Made by a program: the position numbers and the translations under genes
Notes under the pieces: generated by a model
What the model saw: the letters and a program-made list of their open reading frames with translations, nothing else
Told to the model about the DNA's origin: nothing
Databases searched by the model: none
In this document: positions 49,722 to 52,094 of the stretch, piece after piece
Numbering within the stretch: the first letter of the stretch is position 1
How the letters are laid out: every line of letters begins with the position of its first letter
Origin: Clostridiales bacterium
GTDB taxonomy: Bacteria; Bacillota; Clostridia; TANB77; CAG-508
Length of the DNA: 52,094 nucleotides
Direction of reading: 5' to 3'
NCBI GenBank assembly: GCA_004553715.1
Contig: SFKP01000017.1
Coordinates: 1 to 52,094 of the forward strand

Positions 49722-49816
49722 GAAAGGCATTTCGCTTAGACTGTCTTCGAAGAAAGTGCGAAATACTCTGTAACGCAGATGGTTACTGCATTTTATCAAC
49801 TTTTAGTCATTCTCTC

Positions 49817-49860
49817 AAAGTCTTGTAATTATTGATTTACAAGACTTTGGTCGTTTTTTA
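49817..49860 (+). terminator. terminator after the M14 peptidase
   Basis: AAAGTCTTGTAA pairs perfectly with TTACAAGACTTT around an 8-base loop, then GGTCGTTTTTTA. A weaker inverted repeat (ATTTCGC near 49728 and GTGCGAAAT near 49756) lies before it and may be a worn copy of repeat C. Confidence 0.7.
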
Positions 49861-49862
49861 TA

Positions 49863-50195
49863 TTAAAACCATTTTGGAAATTGTCTTACAATTCCATTAA
49901 CAAAGAATTGTGACATTTTTAATATTTCTTTTTGAACTAAATCATAAGCATTTATATCTGCCACATAATCTCCTTTTAATCTAGCATTTACTTCATCTGT
50001 TGTAAGTTTTAAATGTTCATATAACATTTTGCGTATTTCTTCTTTTGGATAAAATGGATTTATACTACTAAATGCTTCTGCCATGCTATCTGCATTTTGA
50101 TACCATTTTTTATTTAATACGTTGGCTTGCTCTTGATTTTTATTTTTTAATGCTACAATTAAATCTTTTCCAAAATAGAATTTAGTTTTAAAAAA
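49863..50195 (-). pseudogene. C-terminal remnant of a clostridial protein often misnamed acetylglutamate kinase
   Basis: An open frame of 110 codons with no start near its beginning; TAA at 50196 closes it. The text (KKWYQNADSMAEAFSSINPF, MLYEHLKLTTDEV, VNGIVRQFPKWF) resembles the C-terminal two-thirds of small helical clostridial proteins that databases often call acetylglutamate kinase without support. The N-terminal part is missing, so this looks like a truncated gene. An ATG at 50084 would yield only 73 residues. Not CGG-related. Confidence 0.55.
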
Positions 50196-50217
50196 TTAAA
50201 ATATAGGCATATTAGTA

Positions 50218-50245
50218 ATAGGAGCAGTTATCTAAACTGCTCCTA
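50218..50245 (-). terminator. terminator of the DUF3137-lemA operon
   Basis: TAGGAGCAGTT pairs with AACTGCTCCTA around a short loop, just after the stop codon of the 50247-51203 gene. Confidence 0.75.
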
Positions 50246-50246
50246 T

Positions 50247-51203
50247 TTATATTTGACATTCCTCTATAGTTTTAATTAATTTTTTTGATAAATTATATGT
50301 AAAATTTAGCATATAAAAATATTTTTCTAAAAGTTCTTCATCTATAGCTTCTTTTTTTAATCCTCCTGCTTCGAACATGGCTCCTGAATGAAATCTTAAA
50401 TATATTTCATTATACTTTATATAGACATCAAACTCCATATTAGTTTTTTCTCTGAATTCTATTAATTTCTCCATTATATCTGCTGTTAATATTTGCATTC
50501 CTATTATTTTATTAGAAGCCTCTACATCAAAATGTTTTTCAAATTTACTAGAATCCATTTTTAATTTATTTTTTGATAATATTCCCCTATTTCGCGTTAT
50601 TCTTAATTCACTATCAATAGATTTATCCATTATAATTTTAGCAAATAATCCATGAAATATTGTCACTCTTCTTGTTTTAGTTTCTCCATTTGAATCTTCA
50701 TAAGTTTCTTCTTTCTGTGTCTTTACTTCAGCCATTTGAATGCTATATTTATTATCTATTTGTGCTTCAAAATAATCTTCTGAATCATATAAATCATAGT
50801 GTTCATATTTAGGCTCTTTATAAATATATTGTGGCATTCCTTTTTGTGGAAAATATTCTAAGTTATTATAAAAATTGCTCATAAGTTTAGGTATTATTAG
50901 TTCTTTATATTTTTTATTATATTCATTTTTTTGTTTACTAAATAAAATAGTTATTATTACATATGCAAATAAATTTGCAAACACCATTAGCATTATTTTC
51001 GGTAATATAAAAAACATCGAAAAACTATTATTTGTACTTGTTGTACAAATAAGTATTATCATCATGATACTTATTACTAAACATGTTATTAACCTTATTT
51101 TCTTTACTTTTTCATTTTCTTTTTTTGCTTCTTGCCAAATATTATTTAATTCACTGTTATCTGCATTTTGCAAATCTTTATATAATTTGTCAAATGTTTT
51201 CAT
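50247..51203 (-). CDS. DUF3137 family membrane protein
   Basis: About 318 residues. Two hydrophobic helices (about 37-55 and 62-85) in the N-terminal third and a soluble C-terminal domain (GLFAKIIMDKSIDSELRITR, the MDSSKFEKHFDVEASNKI segment and YIKYNEIYLRFHSG). DUF3137 genes are regularly found beside lemA, as here. The start is ATG 51203, with GAGGAT just upstream inside the lemA end; only 4 bp separate stop and start, so they are coupled. Function unknown. Confidence 0.82.
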   Translation of the reverse strand: MKTFDKLYKDLQNADNSELNNIWQEAKKENEKVKKIRLITCLVISIMMIILICTTSTNNSFSMFFILPKIMLMVFANLFAYVIITILFSKQKNEYNKKYKELIIPKLMSNFYNNLEYFPQKGMPQYIYKEPKYEHYDLYDSEDYFEAQIDNKYSIQMAEVKTQKEETYEDSNGETKTRRVTIFHGLFAKIIMDKSIDSELRITRNRGILSKNKLKMDSSKFEKHFDVEASNKIIGMQILTADIMEKLIEFREKTNMEFDVYIKYNEIYLRFHSGAMFEAGGLKKEAIDEELLEKYFYMLNFTYNLSKKLIKTIEECQI

Positions 51204-51207
51204 AATA

Positions 51208-51747
51208 CTAATCCTCAAAATTTACATTAATATTTTCTTTTTTATATTCTTCTATCTCAAATAATTTAGCTTCTTTAAATCCAAATAGTTTTGCAACGAT
51301 ATTTGATGGGACTGTATATATTTTATTGTTATAGTCAGTAACCTCTGTATTATATATTCTTCTTGCTGCTTGTAATTGACTTTCTAATTTTGTTAATGTT
51401 TTTTGTAAATTTAGATATTGTTCATTTGCTTTTAATTCTGGATAATTTTCTGCAACTGCTATAATCTGATTCATTTTATTATTTAACTTTTCAGCATTTT
51501 TAATATCTTTTGGTTGTTTCATATAAGTTGTTCTTAAATTTGTAATTTCTGTAAAAATTTCTTTTTCGTGTTTTGAATACCCTTTTACACATTCTACTAA
51601 ATTTGGTATTAAATCAAATCTTTGATTTAAATACACATCAACTCCTGATTCTGCTTGTCTTACTTTGTTTCTTGCTTTTACTAGATTATTATATTTCGCT
51701 AATATTATAACTAATATAACAATCACTATTATAATTAGAACTTCCAT
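51208..51747 (-). CDS. lemA: LemA family protein
   Basis: A 179-residue membrane-bound, mostly helical protein. An N-terminal helix (about 2-16) is followed by the LemA signature VKARNKVRQAESGVDVYLNQ, RFDLIPNLVECVKGYSKHE, ENYPELKANEQYLNLQ and the closing YNNKIYTVPSNIVAKLFGF. Family members sit in the membrane with the helical bundle exposed; function is unclear. AGAGGG lies before the start. It is linked to the DUF3137 gene downstream and the partial gene upstream. Confidence 0.93.
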   Translation of the reverse strand: MEVLIIIVIVILVIILAKYNNLVKARNKVRQAESGVDVYLNQRFDLIPNLVECVKGYSKHEKEIFTEITNLRTTYMKQPKDIKNAEKLNNKMNQIIAVAENYPELKANEQYLNLQKTLTKLESQLQAARRIYNTEVTDYNNKIYTVPSNIVAKLFGFKEAKLFEIEEYKKENINVNFED

Positions 51748-51762
51748 GTATATCCCTCTTTT

Positions 51763-52094
51763 CTATAAATTTTCAATTATTACTTTATATATATATCCAT
51801 TTTCATCATATTCGTATGATATTTCAAATTTATCAGAATCATCAAATGTTTTCTTTAAATCTTTTATTTCATCTGGATCTTTTGTTTCTATTCCCATATA
51901 ATTAACTGTTATTTTTCTATCTTCCTTTTTATTGTTTGTAATAACTTTATCTAAAACTATTTTTAAAGTACTCCCTATTTTTGACCCTTGATACATTTCG
52001 AAGCTAATATTATAGCTATTTTTAATAATTTCATCTTCATCCTCAGAAATTTCATTATTATATATATTATTAAAATTATCTAAAGTAGTAGATA
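51763..52094 (-). CDS. partial hypothetical protein, cut by the window edge
   Basis: The frame is open from the window edge to TAA at 51763, about 110 codons, without an intrinsic start; an internal ATG at 51996 is not needed. It is acidic near 20-30 (EISEDEDEII), then SYNISFEMYQGSKIGSTL, VITNNKKEDRKITVNY and a YEYDENGYIYKVII end. The beta-rich tail may be an extracellular domain. Not recognised. It is 15 bp upstream of lemA and likely in the same operon. Confidence 0.55.
   Translation of the reverse strand, partial: STTLDNFNNIYNNEISEDEDEIIKNSYNISFEMYQGSKIGSTLKIVLDKVITNNKKEDRKITVNYMGIETKDPDEIKDLKKTFDDSDKFEISYEYDENGYIYKVIIENL

Overview
The window is AT-rich chromosomal DNA of an endospore-forming, low-GC Clostridia-type Firmicute. 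Evidence: SigE with SpoIIGA, SigG, YlmC/YmxH, two CotF-like coat proteins and a BofC-like protein; ClpE; rubrerythrin; a clostridial prepilin-like protein; strong AGGAGG/AGGGGG ribosome binding sites. The C-A-T-C-A-T-reductase NRPS is a type known from gut Clostridia, so an uncultured gut lineage is plausible, but I cannot name a species.

Main result. Ten places carry an extra C directly before a glycine GGN codon, so an in-frame CGG appears and the conserved protein continues in the +1 frame. They lie in sigG (three), sigE, the NRPS reductase domain, the histidine kinase next to the NRPS (two), cytidine deaminase and an M14 carboxypeptidase (two). In a manual scan of every other gene I found no in-frame CGG used as arginine, while CGG out of frame (NNC-GGN, NCG-GNN) is common. 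The simplest reading is that CGG is unassigned here and acts as a +1 frameshift codon, with CGGN read as one glycine. All four GGN codons occur and the ten preceding codons are all different, which favours a vacant A site at CGG over slippage of a particular tRNA. The only arginine tRNA in the window has anticodon ACG, which is not expected to read CGG.

Layout. 1-440: hairpin repeats. 440-2124: ylmC (+), then sigG and comEA (-). 2191-3459: D,D-carboxypeptidase (+). 3610-12591 (-): LCP protein, metal P-type ATPase, small membrane protein, sigE, spoIIGA, ftsZ, ftsA, prfA, i.e. the division/sporulation cluster. 12674-15058: YhaN-like coiled-coil ATPase, tRNA-Arg, tRNA-Pro. 15411-16803: small membrane protein, MerR regulator and a frameshifted membrane protein. 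16882-19847 (-): small ORF, DUF1653 protein, purA, HtrA protease. 20007-29229 (+): dimodular NRPS coupled to a membrane histidine kinase. 29347-33103: rubrerythrin, cytidine deaminase, M23 peptidase, coat proteins, RsiV-like protein. 33466-36332 (+): clpE and pgsA. 36387-46983 (-): BofC-like protein, comEC (damaged), SH3 protein, type II restriction-modification pair, pcrA, pyrimidine-nucleoside phosphorylase, rnhB, prepilin-like protein. 47193-49721 (+): second HtrA and an LysM/M14 carboxypeptidase. 49863-52094 (-): a decayed gene, DUF3137 protein, LemA and a partial gene.

The frameshift genes are mostly conditional (sporulation sigma factors, secondary metabolism, signalling, salvage, cell-wall hydrolysis). 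ftsZ, ftsA, prfA, purA, pcrA, clpE, pgsA and rnhB carry none. This fits a shift that is tolerated but costly, and leaves open control of sporulation through the decoding of sigE and sigG.
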